Shown here piece after piece: positions 1 to 12,529 of a DNA stretch of 64,000 nt. Positions within the stretch are counted from its first letter, which is position 1; the number at the start of each line of letters is the position of its first letter. The DNA comes from Selaginella tamariscina (taxonomy: Eukaryota; Streptophyta; Lycopodiopsida; Selaginellales; Selaginellaceae), in the NCBI GenBank assembly GCA_003024785.1, contig PUQB01000214.1, forward strand, positions 34,045 to 98,044, read 5' to 3'. Under the pieces are notes generated by a model, which saw nothing but the letters and a program-made list of their open reading frames with translations, did no database searches and was not told where the DNA came from. The position numbers and the translations under genes were made by a program.

Positions 1-2950
1 AAATACCAAATTTCAAAACTTAGTTTCCATGATAAGTGTCTTTATGAACTCAGAATTTGCATGCCTTCGTAATACTATATTCATTCCATCTTCTCAAACT
101 GATTATGTAAATGTCGCCTAACACTATACCAACATATAACATTTTCACTAATTCGAGTAATTAGTGTTTTGACAAGTAATTTCAAAACTAATCCTTAATC
201 CATAAACAGTAGCAATTTCGATATTGATACTTTTAAACGAATAATAATTGTTTTAATGTTCAAGATCTTAAGTTTACCAATTAGTTGTTACAGTAACAGA
301 TATAACCTTACAATCATATTAATTTATTGAAATGCTATAACTATAATAGACATGGTTTTGGTTTACATGAATCGAACTTTAGTTTTGAGATGAAAATGAT
401 AATATTACGACAGTATTCCAAGAATTGTTCAGAGACTAAGAAGAATTAAAATAATGTTTAGTTCATCTAACTAATTTAGTAAGATATAATTTTTCAACAC
501 TAAAAGTTATCATGACACTGAAATGCCACACTAACTTCATAATTTCAGTTATATCTCATAATTCAACAATTTCCTCAACATAAATAAGATATATAGTTCA
601 ATACGTTGAACTAAGATGTACTATACAATTTGGACACCTAGCAATTCACAAGTACCACCTTACTCCTCAAGTAATGTATTATCCTCAACTAGCTTGAAAC
701 ACGTTTTAAGTATAACATTAAAGTACTACCTTACCAAAGTGTTGAACTCAAAGTCTGCTTAAGTCTTTATATTTTAATGATATGGCCACCTCATGTGATC
801 ATAATCAAGTCTCAATATTAAGCGCTCCAAACTCAATATTCAAAAGATATCATACCATACTTTGACAAGTCATTTATAATTAATCTTAAAAGATTGTTAC
901 AAATACTTTTAAAAATTTAAGATATGAATATCTCAATGGATGAGGTGATAGAAAACCTCATATTTTCATATCGGATATTAGACCATTCGCTAGGAACATT
1001 ATAACAAGAGACATCAACTTCTTGAGCTAAATTAAACAACTTTTCTTTGCACTTACATGGAAATTAAATCGAACTTAAGGAACATCATCAAACCTTGAGA
1101 TAGAATTGATAACTAACCTAAGAAATACAATCAAACCTTGAATCAAGAATAGTTTCTATTTTGATATTCCAAAAAACTGAAGATACTTACTTTATAAGTT
1201 CTCTGCCCACATTAAGTAATATTTTATAGTTATAAATATAGTTTCAGCTTAAAATATGGTATGTCTCATGTTCTTTACTAACTAGGAAATGTTTTATAGT
1301 TTTAAATGCAACTTAATTAAATATTTCTATCAGATTATGGAATTTATATTTCTCAAGGATAACTTATACCATGAAACATGTTTTATTTAACAAAATAAAT
1401 TGAAAAACATTATATTCCATACAGTTCCATACGAGTACATTAAGCATTTAGATTTTCTTATTTTAAAAGAAATATTTTTTTCTTTTAAATTTTTAGATGA
1501 TGAGGTGAAACCATGTAGAAAATAAATAAACAAAAGTTAAGCAAAAACATTTGTTATAACATTACACAAAGTCTAAGGATTTACAATACTATTCCTCATT
1601 TACTTAAAAAAGTGAATGTGCAAATTTAGATAAATATTTTATTTTTATTTTAGGAATTTTTTATTCTTTAAAATTTTTAATTATAGAAAGATGCTTATAT
1701 ATGTGATTTAAAATTCATGCATTTTATAAAAATATATATATACTTAATGTAAATTAGAACTTATGTCTCAATTAGGCATATGTTTTTCACATTTACAATA
1801 AATGTACTCATTTTTTATATACGTACATATGATGTTCATGAGAAAGTTGTTTCATAAAAGCATGCAAGAACACGTTTTAATTTATTATTCTTTAAACCTT
1901 ATAAATAATTTTATAAAGAAATTGTAGACTCTCTAGTATTTGGTATTCATGTATACTTATAAAAATAAACTCAAGAAAAAACACTTAAATCTCTTATTAA
2001 ATTCAATAAGTATTTATCATATATAGCATAACTATGTAGTATAACATTATTACGAACATACATGATAACATAAAAAAGAAACTTTTCTATGATTCTAAAC
2101 TTAATAAATCCTTATAATAAGCCTTATAACTTAAAAGACTCCAAATGAAATTATATTTGTTTACAAAAAATACTAAAATACAAACATGTGTTTTTTAAAA
2201 TGTTGTCTTCTCCTTGTATTTCAATATGATAACACAATTTAAACTTTTTAACAATGTATATGTTATTTACATACTTTTCATGCACATGTATTTATTTCTT
2301 AAAATTGTTTAAAATAATCCTTTAAGAATATTTCTTAAATATCTATATATATGGAATATTTTATACATTTGTACACACATGCAATAGAACCTATATAAAA
2401 ATAGTTATATATAAAACACATTATAACACCATGCATTTGGAATTTTTAACTTGAAGAGACCTATTTTTAAAACACTCATGAACTTTAGACTATGAGGTTG
2501 AAGCTTCTTGAATGTGTTGATGATGAATTGTTATGTATCCATTTATTTTTATTAATTATACTAAAAGATAGGTTCTAAAGAGTAAAAAGTAATTCAAAAA
2601 AACTATTAATTTTATATTTCATTGAATGGGCCACTTTTTGTAGTTTTAAAATCATATTTAAATAACTACTAAATCCATAGTTTGAAATGTCCCTAGGGTT
2701 CTTCAATACTTAAGATATTTGAGTCAAATAGTCAATAATTAATAGTAGACATGGGTAAGTGCATGCTAAGACCTTGAAGGTTATGTAAAGTCTTTAAAAT
2801 AAGTTGACACGTAGGAGTAGGTTGAGGAAGTGACAAGTAAGATTTACATGGTAGATATATCTACCAAAATGGAGTGTGCGAGACATAATCCAATGGGGAT
2901 AGCAACACACTTTAGGGTCATGAACGATCATTGGGCCACAGGGAAGAGGT
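1..2950. other. AT-rich intergenic DNA, no gene seen
   Basis: Strongly AT-rich sequence with stops in all frames and no open frame that looks coding. No LTR ends, RNA gene or clear tandem repeat were recognised in it. Composition becomes more balanced from about 2.7 kb onward. Confidence 0.6.
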
Positions 2951-2954
2951 TCAC

Positions 2955-3195
2955 TTAGTTATATAAGGTACCTATTAGGAGGGTTCCTAGTGGTTGTTCT
3001 GAAGTTAATTTGTGAAGTATCATCTTCCTTTTATCTTTCTCCATCTCTCTCCAAAGAGAGCATTTCCTTGGGTAGTAGCCTCCTATGTACTAGTAGCTTT
3101 CTCCTCTTATTGTTTAACTTACTATGTGACGATTTGACTACGTCACACGAATATGGATACAGATACAGATATAAATACGGATAACACTAGCATCC
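2955..3195 (+). promoter_or_regulatory. promoter-like or LTR-like stretch
   Basis: A TATA-like TTATATAAGG lies near 2957 and is followed by a pyrimidine-rich leader-like stretch (about 3020-3110) before element A starts at 3202. It could be a core promoter cut off by the element, or the remains of another LTR. No downstream coding sequence supports either reading, so this is only a candidate. Confidence 0.2.
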
Positions 3196-3201
3196 AAGAG
3201 G

Positions 3202-3648
3202 TGTCAAGCCACAATCCAGGAACCAGGAAGAGAGTAGGATTTCAAGAACAGGACGGCTTGACTTAGGAGCAGGACCGGAAGCAGGACAGGAACTAGGAAT
3301 AAGACAAGAACAGGACGGGATCCAGAAGCAAGACAGGAGCAGGATAGGATCTAGGAGCGACAAGGAGTAAGACAAGAACAAGACAAGAACAAGAATGATC
3401 ATAGTAAGACTGGTGTTGATAGTAACTGATTGTACAACAATTAGGTCGGAGCTTTTATGCTCACAACTCCAAGCTAATCTAGGCATGAGTAATTTGATGC
3501 CAGCTATTTAAATATCTCTAGGCATATCCTGTGGCATATCCTGTAGGAATATCCAATGTATCCTGTATCCGGAATCCTGTAATATCCTGTAGGAAATCCT
3601 GCACCCGTATCCTGTATCCGGAACCTGTATCTGTATCGGGTCGTGACA
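3202..3648 (-). repeat. 3' LTR of element A
   Basis: On the plus strand it begins TGTCAAGCCAC and ends GGGTCGTGACA, so in element sense it has the TG...CA ends of LTRs. It is shorter than the partner LTR at 8578-9267. LTRs of this family vary widely in length here. Confidence 0.85.
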
Positions 3649-6600
3649 GCACCTCCTCCCTAAGACGAGTTCCACGAGTCTTGGACCTGGTTTAGCAGGA
3701 TAATGCCGATGGAAGGCAGCAACTTGGAAGAAGCATGGAGTAAGTTGGATGCAGGTTCCCAAGTGCGATCAGTAGGCAAATAACCTTTCCAATCCACCAA
3801 GTATTGGAGTTGGCGATGAAGACGAGAATCAAGGATGGCTGCAACTTCGTACTCAGGTTCATGTCAATGACCACAGGAGGGGGAGGAGAAGAAACACCGG
3901 GAAGAGAAGAAGATGATACGGCTCCAACAAGGAGGTGTGAAACACAGGATGAAGTTTCACCGTATGGTAACTCGAGTCGGAAAGCTACAGGATTTACCTC
4001 CGCCACGATCCTGTAAGGGCCCAATCGTTGAAAATCCAACTTAGAAGAAGGCCTGTTGGTGCGAATGTGTCGACGAAGAAGCCACACGAGATCACCAATC
4101 TTGTATGCAGGTGCCGGCTGACGGTGAGCATCAGCATGATGCTTGTATCGTTCCTGTGCCTGCTGAAGATGAACCTGGAGATCATCCTGTACCTGACGAA
4201 GATGCTGAGACGATCCTGTACTGCAGGAGCGGAAGAAGGAGAAGCAGGAGGAGCAAAGTCAAAACGTGGATGGTGGCCTGTAAGAGCAAAGAAAGGTGTC
4301 TGTCCTGTAGATGCGTGAATGGAGTTGTTGTAGGCAAACTCCGCCATTGGAAGAAGGTCCAACCAGTTGTCCTGTGGTAACTGATGAAGCAACGAAGATA
4401 CTGTTCCAAGGTCTGAATTGTGCGTTCGGACTGCCCATCAGTTTGCGGGTGATATCCTGAAGAAAGATCCGCTTTAACCTGTAGACTCCGAAGAAGCTCT
4501 CGCCAAAACTTGGACATGAATTGTGGACCTCGATCGGAAACAATGCTCTCAGGAAGACCATGATGTCGGAACACTCGCGGATCACCAACTCGGCAGTTGT
4601 CTGACCTGTAGCTGTCTTGTTGCAGGGTAGGAAATGAGCCTGCTTGGTGAAACGGTCAACCACCACAAGAACTGCATCGAATCCACGAGAAGGAGGAAGA
4701 TCTGTGAGGAAATCCATAGAAATGGATCTCCAAGGAGCAGAAGGAACAGGAAGAGGACGAAGAAGACCAGAGGGTGCATGATGAGGCATCTTCGACCTGT
4801 TACAAGTGTCACAACTCCGTACAAACCTTTCCACAAAACCTCGCAACCCAGGCCACCAATAGTTGCGAGTCACCAACTCCACTGTCTTGGCCACACCAAA
4901 ATGTCCTGTAGCCGGGGTATCATGACAATCCTGTACCACACGAGTCCTAAAATACCAACAGGAACGTACAGGAGACCTTCCCGGTACAGGAGTCCATCCT
5001 GTATGGTGAACATTGTAGTCTGGACGGGAACTGGAGGAAGAGGAACTTGCAACGTCAGGATGAATGTGTGAGAACACATTCTTTGCCAAGTCGTCTGTAG
5101 CCAACTGCGAACGGACGTTGTAGGAGTGTTGAATTTGCTGGAGCCTGATGAACCTGCAGTGCCGCAAGCCGGAATCGATCAGGACCAACAACACTTGCCT
5201 TTGACAGTCATGCAGGATCGCCCGGGCTTGGTGCAAGGTAAGAGCGCCTAGACAATGCGTCCGCCTTGCCATTCCGAAAACCGGGCCTGTAGACGATGAC
5301 GAAATCAAAACGTGATAGGAACTCCCCCCTAGCCTGTCGCCGACTGAGAACTCGAGCCGTTTGAAAGTACTCCAGGTTCTTGTGATCCGTAAGAACTTGT
5401 ACAGGATGTGCAGCACCTTCCAGGAAATGCCGCCACTCCTCAACGAATCCACAATGGCCTTGAGTTCCTTGTCATGAATCTCGTAATTGATCTCCGCCGA
5501 AAGGAACTTACGAGAGTGAAAAGCTACAGGATGAAGCAACTTGTCTTCTCCAACTTGTGATAGGACGGATCCTACTGCAAAATCCGAGGCATCTGCTTCA
5601 ACGAAGAAAGGACGAGAAGGGTCAGGATGTGCTAAAATCGGAGCTGTCGTGAAGGTGTCCTTGAGTGTTGTGAATGCATGTTCCGCCTTGTCGGACCAAG
5701 AGAAAACCCTGTGCGCTTGGTGAGTTCCGTGAGTGGAAGTACACGCTTGGAGAAGTCCTGTATGAACCGCCTGTAGAAGTTTGCAAAGCCAAGGAAACAT
5801 TGTACATCTCGTACAGACTTGGGCCTCTCCCACTCCACGATGGTCTTCACCTTGTGCATGTCCATGGAAACGCCAGCAGGAGAGACGATGTAGCCCAAGA
5901 ACTCCACAGAATCCCTATCGAAAAAACACTTCTCCAACTTCGCATACAGGCCATGCTCGCGAAGCCGCTAGAACTAATCGTACATGCTTGTCATGTGCCG
6001 CCTGGTCCTTGGAGAAAATCAAAATGTCGTCGAGGTAGATCACCACAAACTGGTCCAAGAAGTCACGAAAGATGTCGTTCACCATGTGTTGGAACACGGC
6101 TGGGGCATTGGTAAGGCCGAAAGGCATCACCGTGTACTCGAAGTGTCCATACCTTGTACGAAAGGCAGTCTTCCACTCATCGCCTGGACGAATCCGTACA
6201 AGGTTGTAGGCCCCTCGTAAGTCGATCTTCGTGAACACCTTTGCTCCTCGCAGCCGATCGAGAAGTTCCGGGATCAATGGCAACGGGTACCGATTCCGAA
6301 TGGTGACTTGATTCAAACCCCTGTAGTCCACAACCAAACGTAAACTCCCATCCTTCTTCTTGACAAAGAAGATAGGCGCTCCTGCAGGGGACTTTGAGTG
6401 ACGAATGAAGCCGGATGCCAAGTTGTCCTCGATGTACTGGCGAAGAACCTCCAACTCTGTGGGTGACAATGCATAAATCGGTCCGAACGGTGGAGTCTTT
6501 CCTTCTGCAAGATCAATAGGACAGTCGTAGGACCTGTGAACAGGAAGAACTGCAGCTTGTGCTTGTCAAAAACGTCCTTAAAGGTGATACTTGGATGGTA

Positions 6601-8562
6601 GGGAAGAAGGAGGAGAGGAGAAGGAGATTGAAAAACAGGAGAGTCAGACACAGGAAAGGTAGAAGAGGACGTAGGAGTTACTTGAAAGGCAAAAAGGTGG
6701 AAAGGAGCAGGATCAGTGGCAAGTTCATGCATGGTAGTGGTAAGAACTCGGAGAGGAGAAGGAGGGAGCTGTGACTGAAAAAGAGGAAGGATCTTGGGGG
6801 TGGAACAGAAGCAGAGTAACAGAAAGAGGCAGGATTGGGAAAAACCTGTGTGGATGTTGACGAGTGTACAGGATTGGAAGAATCCTGTACAGGAGTCCGT
6901 GGTTGCACAAGAGTGGGGAAGCCTGCAGTGTGCTGACGAACCAACAGGAGGTGGATCCTGTTGAGGAGGAACCTTCGACACTGATACAGGATTGGAAGAA
7001 CCCTGTACAGGAACGCAAACTTACAGGAGTGGAGAGAGCCTGCGGATGTGCTGAGGAACTGACATGAGGTGAATCCTGTCGAGGAGGAGTCTTCAACACT
7101 GGTACAGGAACAGGCACGGTCAATCCTGTAGCTTGTACTGCCTCAGATACTAAGGATGTATCCTGCACAGGAAGGTACAGGATTGATCCTGGCTGCGGAG
7201 AGGAAAACGTGAGTCCTAGACCTCCAGTCGATCTGCGGATTTGCAACAACGAACCATGGCATGCCCAAAATGATGGGAGTCGACCGAGTCTTGATCAAGT
7301 TGAAGGAAATTGAATAGTTGAATGCACATGACTGCAGGAGAGGTTCGGTAGCATGGGTAACTGCGCCAGAAGCAATCAGACCCCATCGACCACCTCTACA
7401 GGAACTGCACGCTTCAACTTCACCGAAATGCCATGTTGAGTTGGAAAAGTGTCATCCATGAAGCATGCATTTGCACCAGTGTCTAACAGGGCAAACTCCA
7501 TGAGCTCTCGATTATTAAATGAATGTGTACAGGAACTTAAGTGATGGAATGGTATGAGTAGCACTAATGGAGCCTGCACCTACGTCCAACTTTGCGCTCC
7601 TAGACGAAGTGGACATTGAAGTTTTCCGACTGAACTTCACTTCAACTTCACGCGTCTTGAACTTCCTGGTTTTAATAGGATTTGCCACTTATGTCTTGCT
7701 TCACCACAATACAAGCATAGGTTCTCATTGCGGCGAAGTTGCTTCTCAGTAGCAGAAGAGAGCCACGTTTGGATTTCTCAACCTCCATAGGAACTACTCC
7801 AGAAGGTGGTGCAGGAACATGTACTATAGCTGCAGGGTTGGTTTGTAGGAACTACTGACGGGATCTTTCCTGACAATGCTCAATAAACAGTTGTCGTAAC
7901 GAACAGCTTCTGCATGATCTTTGCTAATGTTTGGGCATCCGGTAACGTAAGGAGAAGGTCCTTCACGTCATCCCTCAACCCAAAATGGAAGTGTTCGATC
8001 AATGCAGTCTCATCCCATGGAATGTTCGTGCAAAGTTGCTAAATTCGATGCATAGACGGAAGCTGGTCGGGATCCTTAGTGAGCTTTCGTAACTTCGTGC
8101 ATGCGGAACGGTACTTATCAGGATCTCCAAAGCAGGCTTCAAAGGCAGCCACGAAACCTTCAAAGTCTTCATCAATGGGTCGTCACGCTCCAGCAAGGGG
8201 GCAACCCAAGCCCGTGGAGATCCACTTAGTAAGGATGCCAAAAGACCCACCTTTTGAGCATTAGTCGAGTAGCGTCGTGGTTGTTGGTTCCGAAAAAAAG
8301 TTCGATGAAGAGGGGACCACCGATGCCTGAGAGAGAGCCTGCATAGTAGCCTTGGAGGATGCATCAGCAGCTGCATGCGCCGCATTGGTGGAACCTTGCA
8401 GATCAGTGACCACTTGGCACAAAGTGGCCAGCTCATGAAGCAACATTTGGTGCTCGCGTTGTAAGTGCTCAAAATCAGTCATGATCTATGAAAGAAAAAG
8501 GAGGAAAACGAAGGAAAAGAATCAAGGAAAAAAAATAGCTGAAAAACAAAGAGCTATGAAAG

Positions 8563-8575
8563 CAGTTACTATCAA
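8563..8575 (-). promoter_or_regulatory. self-complementary primer-binding site of element A
   Basis: In element sense the internal region opens two bases after the 5' LTR with TTGATAGTAACTG. The exact complement, CAGTTACTATCAA in element sense (plus-strand positions 8971-8983), lies inside the LTR. That site is about 30 bases after a CATAAAAG box, where transcripts would be expected to start. No TGG-type tRNA complement is seen at the boundary. Known biology: Tf1 and sushi-like elements prime reverse transcription by folding the 5' end of their own RNA onto such a site. That this family does so is inference. Confidence 0.7.
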
Positions 8576-8577
8576 AC

Positions 8578-9267
8578 TGTTAAGCCACGATTCAGGAACC
8601 AAGAAGAAAGCAGGATTCCAAGAACTAGGAAGCTTGACTCAGAAGTAGGACGGAGAGCAAAACAGGAACTTAGGAACTTAGGAGCGAGACCAGGCACAAG
8701 ACAGGATCCAGGAGCAAGACAGGAACATAATAAGATCCGGAAGCAAGACAAGAACATGATAAGATCCGGAAGCAAGACAGGAAGGCACATGACAGGATCC
8801 AGAAACAAGACAGGAACAGGACAAGATCCGGGAACAGGATAGGATCCAAGAACAGGAGCAGGATAGGATCCAAGAACAGGAGCAGGATAGGATCCAGGAA
8901 CAAGACAAGGAGAGAACAAGAAGTAAGACAAGAACAAGACAAGACAAGATTGATCGTAGTAAGACTGGAGTTGATAGTAACTGATTGTACAACAATTAGG
9001 TCAGAGCTTTTATGCTCACAACTCCAAGAGCTAATCTAGGCATGAGTGCTAAAAGTGGTTGCATGCATGTAAAAGTGGCTGCATGCATGCAGAGGCTAAG
9101 ATGAGTCCACATGTCCCTTATCCTCCAGGTATATCCTGTGGCATATCCTGTAGAAATATCCTGCAACCGTATCCTGTATCCGGAATCCCTATAGGAATAT
9201 CCTGTAGGAATATATTGCAACCTGTATCCTGTATCCGGAATCCTGTATCCTATATCGGGTTGTGACA
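8578..9267 (-). repeat. 5' LTR of element A
   Basis: On the plus strand it starts TGTTAAGCCACG and ends GGGTTGTGACA. It holds purine-rich tandem modules, including about three copies of a roughly 24-base unit around 8839-8903, a TGCATGCATG-rich block near 9060-9090, and repeated TATCCTGTAGGAA-type modules near the end. Element B sequence abuts it directly on the right. Confidence 0.85.
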
Positions 9268-12069
9268 ACAACCAAGCGCAAACTCCCATCTTTCTTTTTG
9301 ATAAAAAAGATAGGTGCTCCTGCAGGGGACTTTGAGTAACAAATGAAGTTGGATGCCAAGTTGTTCTCGATGTATCGATAGGACAGTCGTAAGACCTGTG
9401 AACAGGAAGAATTGTAGCCTTGTGCTTGTTAAAAACGTTCTGAAAGGAGTGATATTTAGATGGTAGGGAAGAAGTAGGAGAAGGAGAAGGAGCAAGAGAA
9501 GGAGATTGAAAAACAGGAGAGTCAAATACAAGAAAGGTAGAAGAAGACGTAAGAGTTATTTGGAAAGCAAAAAGGTGAAAAGGAGCGGGATCAATGGCAA
9601 GTTCATACATAGTATGGTAAGAACTCGGAGAGGAGAAGGAGGGAGCTGTGACTAAAAAGAGGAAGGATCTTGGGGGTTGGAACAGAAACAGGGTAATGAA
9701 AAGAGGCAGGATTGAGGAAAACCTATGTAGATGTTGACAAGTGTACAGGATTGGAAGAATCATGTTTAGAAGTTCGTGGATGCACAGGAGTGAGGAGAAC
9801 CTGTGAGTGTGCTGATGAACCAATAGGAGGTGGATCCTGTTGAGGAGGAACCTTCGACACTGATACAGCATTGGAAGAACCCTGTATAGGAATCCGTGAA
9901 CTTACAGGAGTGGAAAGAGCCTACGGATGTGTTGAGGAACAGACATGAGGTGAATCCTATCGAGGAAGAGTCTTCAACACTGATATAGGAATAGGCACAG
10001 TCAATCCTGTAGCTTATACTGCCTCAAACACTAAGGATGTATCCTGCACGCAGGAAGGTACATGATTGATCCTAGCTATCGGAGAGGAAAACGTGACCGT
10101 CCTAGGCCTCCAGTCAATTTGAGGATTTGTAACAACAAACCATGGCATGCCCAAAATGATAGGAGTTGACTGAGTCTTGATCAAGTTGAAGGAAATCGAA
10201 CAGTTGAATGCCATGACTGCAAGAGAGAGGTTTGGTAGCATAGGTAACTACGCCAAAAGCAATTAGACGACCATTGGTCACCTCTATAGGAACTGCACAC
10301 CACCGGAATAACATGTTGAGTTGCAAAAGTGTTATCCATGAAGCATGCATTTGCACCAGTGTCTAACAAAGCAAACTCCTTGAGCTCTCGATTATTAAGA
10401 TGAATATGTATAGGAAACTTGAGTGATGGAATGGCATGAGCAGCACCAATGGAGCCTGCACCTACGTCCAACTTTGCGGCTCCTAAACGAAGTGAACATT
10501 GAAGTTTTCTGACTGAACTTCAACTTTAACTTCATGCGTCTTGAACTTCCTGGCTTTAATAGGACATTCTACCACCTTGTGTCCTGCTTCACCACAATAC
10601 AAACATAGATTCTCACTGTGGCGACGTTGCTTCTCAGCAGCGAAAAGTGAATCACGCTTGTATTTCTCAACCTCCATGGGAACTACTTTAGAAGGTGTCA
10701 CAAGAACATGTATCACAATTGCAGGATTGGCTTGCAGGAACTGCTGACAGGATTTTTATTGACGACGCTCGAACAAACGGTTGTCGCAGTGAATGGCCTA
10801 TTGCATGATCTCCGTTAATATTGGGCATCCAGTAACGTAAGAAGAAGGTCCTTCATGTCATCTCTCAACTCAAAACGGAAATGTTCGATCAATGCAGTTT
10901 CGTCCCATGGAATATTCGTGCAAAGTTGCTGAAATTTGGATGCATAAACAAAAGTTAGTCGGGATCCTTGTGTGAGATTGTATAACTTCGTGCATGCAAA
11001 ATGGTACTTGTCGGGATCTCCAAAGCAGGCTTCAAAGGCAGCCACAAATCCTTCAAAGTCCTCCATTAATGGGTCGTCACACTCTAGCAAAGGGGCAACC
11101 CAAGCCCGTGGAGATCCAACTAGTAAGGATGCCAAAAGGCCAACCTTTTATGCATTAGTCGAGTAGCGGCGTGGTTGCATGCGGATCAAAAGCCTGATCT
11201 GATTCAGGAACCCTTGGAAATCGGCATGATTGCCACTAAACTTTTTTGGCATGTTGATCTTCAGCTCTAAAGAAGTGTTCGATGAAAAGGAAACCACGGA
11301 TGCTTGAGAGAGAGCTTGCACAACAGCCTTGGAGGATGCATCAGCAGTTGCATGAGCCGCGTTGATGGAACCTTGCAGATCTGTGACCACTTGGCGCAAA
11401 GTGGCCAACTCATAAAGCAACATTTGGTGCTCACATTGAAATTGCTCAAAATCGGCCATGATCTATAAAAGAAAAAAAAAAAAAGAAAAAGAAGGAGAAG
11501 AATCAAGAAAAAAAAAAAAACTGGAGATCGGAAATTTATAAAAGTAATTACTATTAAACTGTCAAGTCACGATTCAGAAACAAGGAAAGAGTAGGATTCC
11601 GAGAACAAGGAAGCTTGACTCAGGAGCAGGACAAGGAACAGGAACTAGAGCAGGACAGAAACTAAGAATCGGGAGCATGATGAGAACCAGGAACAAGACA
11701 AGAGCAGGAGGCAAAGAGCAAGACAAGAACAAGACAAAATAAGGAACAAGAATGATCGTAGAATGACTGGTATTAATAATAACTGATTGTACAATAATTA
11801 GGTGGGAGCTTTTATGCTCACAACTCCAAGAGCTAATTTGGTCATGAGCCTAATCTAGTCATGAGCTAAAAATGGTGACCCTTATCCTCTAGGCATATCA
11901 TGTAGCATATCCTGTAGGCATATCCTGTAGGAATATCCTATAGGTATATCCTATAGGAATATCTTGCAGACATATCCTATAAGTATATCCAATAGGCATA
12001 TCCTATATTTGGTATTTTATATCCTGTATCCTGTATCCGGAATCCTGCATCCTATATTGAGTCATGACA
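9268..12069 (-). mobile_element. Partial chromovirus copy B (5' half only)
   Basis: The same family as A, minus strand, but only the 5' half is present: 5' LTR 11560-12069, gag about 11460-10500 with a CCHC knuckle near 10.58 kb, protease region near 10.37 kb, the Ser/Pro-rich stretch about 10080-9420, and the first part of reverse transcriptase about 9370-9268. It has drifted further from A and C than they have from each other, so it is the older copy. Its inner end meets the 5' LTR of A. It is broken, with many interruptions. Confidence 0.8.
11560..12069 (-). repeat. 5' LTR of element B
   Basis: On the plus strand it starts TGTCAAGTCACG and ends GAGTCATGACA. It is shorter and more diverged than the A and C LTRs, but shares the purine-rich left part and the repeated TATCC(T)GTAGG-like right part. 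Confidence 0.75.
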
Positions 12070-12189
12070 GTGTATAGTTTCTTAATGAAATATTTACATA
12101 ATCCATAAGAATTAACTAGAAGAAGACAACAGTATTTTGAGCATGAATTAGGATAAACATTAAGGAAGTGTTAATAATTGGAATGTCAA

Positions 12190-12395
12190 GGCAATCAATT
12201 CATACACACACAACACACCAGGAGAAACTTGAGGTCCTTATATATAACACAAAATCATATATGCGCACTTCCATATGTGTAAACCATACACACACGTGTG
12301 CACTAGGAGAACTAGATGCTCATATATATAACATAAAATATTACATGTGCACTTTCATATGTGTATCCCATACACACACACAACACACACAATAG
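12190..12395. repeat. two-copy tandem duplication with CA-rich edges
   Basis: Two similar units of roughly 95-110 bases follow one another. Each contains an AGGAGAAACT-like start, a TATATATAACA block, a CAC-TTCCATATGTGTA-like block and a run of CACA. The second copy has drifted slightly. No coding potential is seen. Confidence 0.55.
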
Positions 12396-12529
12396 TTCAT
12401 TTAATCACATGTACTTTTTCAATTCTCTCTTTTCTTTTTATTGTTCCAAATTTATTTCTTTCTCTCTAATTCTCAATCTAATTTACTCTTTCTCTTTTCT
12501 TGTATTTGTTCAGACCTCAAGGGCAATAT

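Larger units (their letters stand above)
3202..9267 (-). mobile_element. Ty3/gypsy chromovirus copy A (two LTRs, broken)
   Basis: An LTR retroelement on the minus strand, family Ty3/gypsy (Metaviridae), chromovirus branch. Parts in element order, high to low coordinates: 5' LTR 8578-9267; gag about 8480-7600 with a CCHC zinc knuckle near 7.7 kb; protease with a DTGA core near 7.48 kb; a Ser/Pro-rich stretch about 7250-6520; reverse transcriptase about 6470-5930 with YLDD near 6.03 kb; RNase H about 5640-5340; integrase with an HHCC finger near 4.9 kb and the catalytic core to about 4.4 kb; a GPY/F-like module and chromodomain-like end about 4050-3760; 3' LTR 3202-3648. A purine-rich tract adjoins the 3' LTR. 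It is broken, with roughly ten or more interruptions. It is very close in sequence to element C, so not very old. The outer flanks show no matching target duplication. Confidence 0.9.

Noticed and set aside
12168-12395. CRISPR-like array
   Set aside because: Only two drifted tandem units with CA runs in a plant nuclear context. There is no array structure anywhere in the window.
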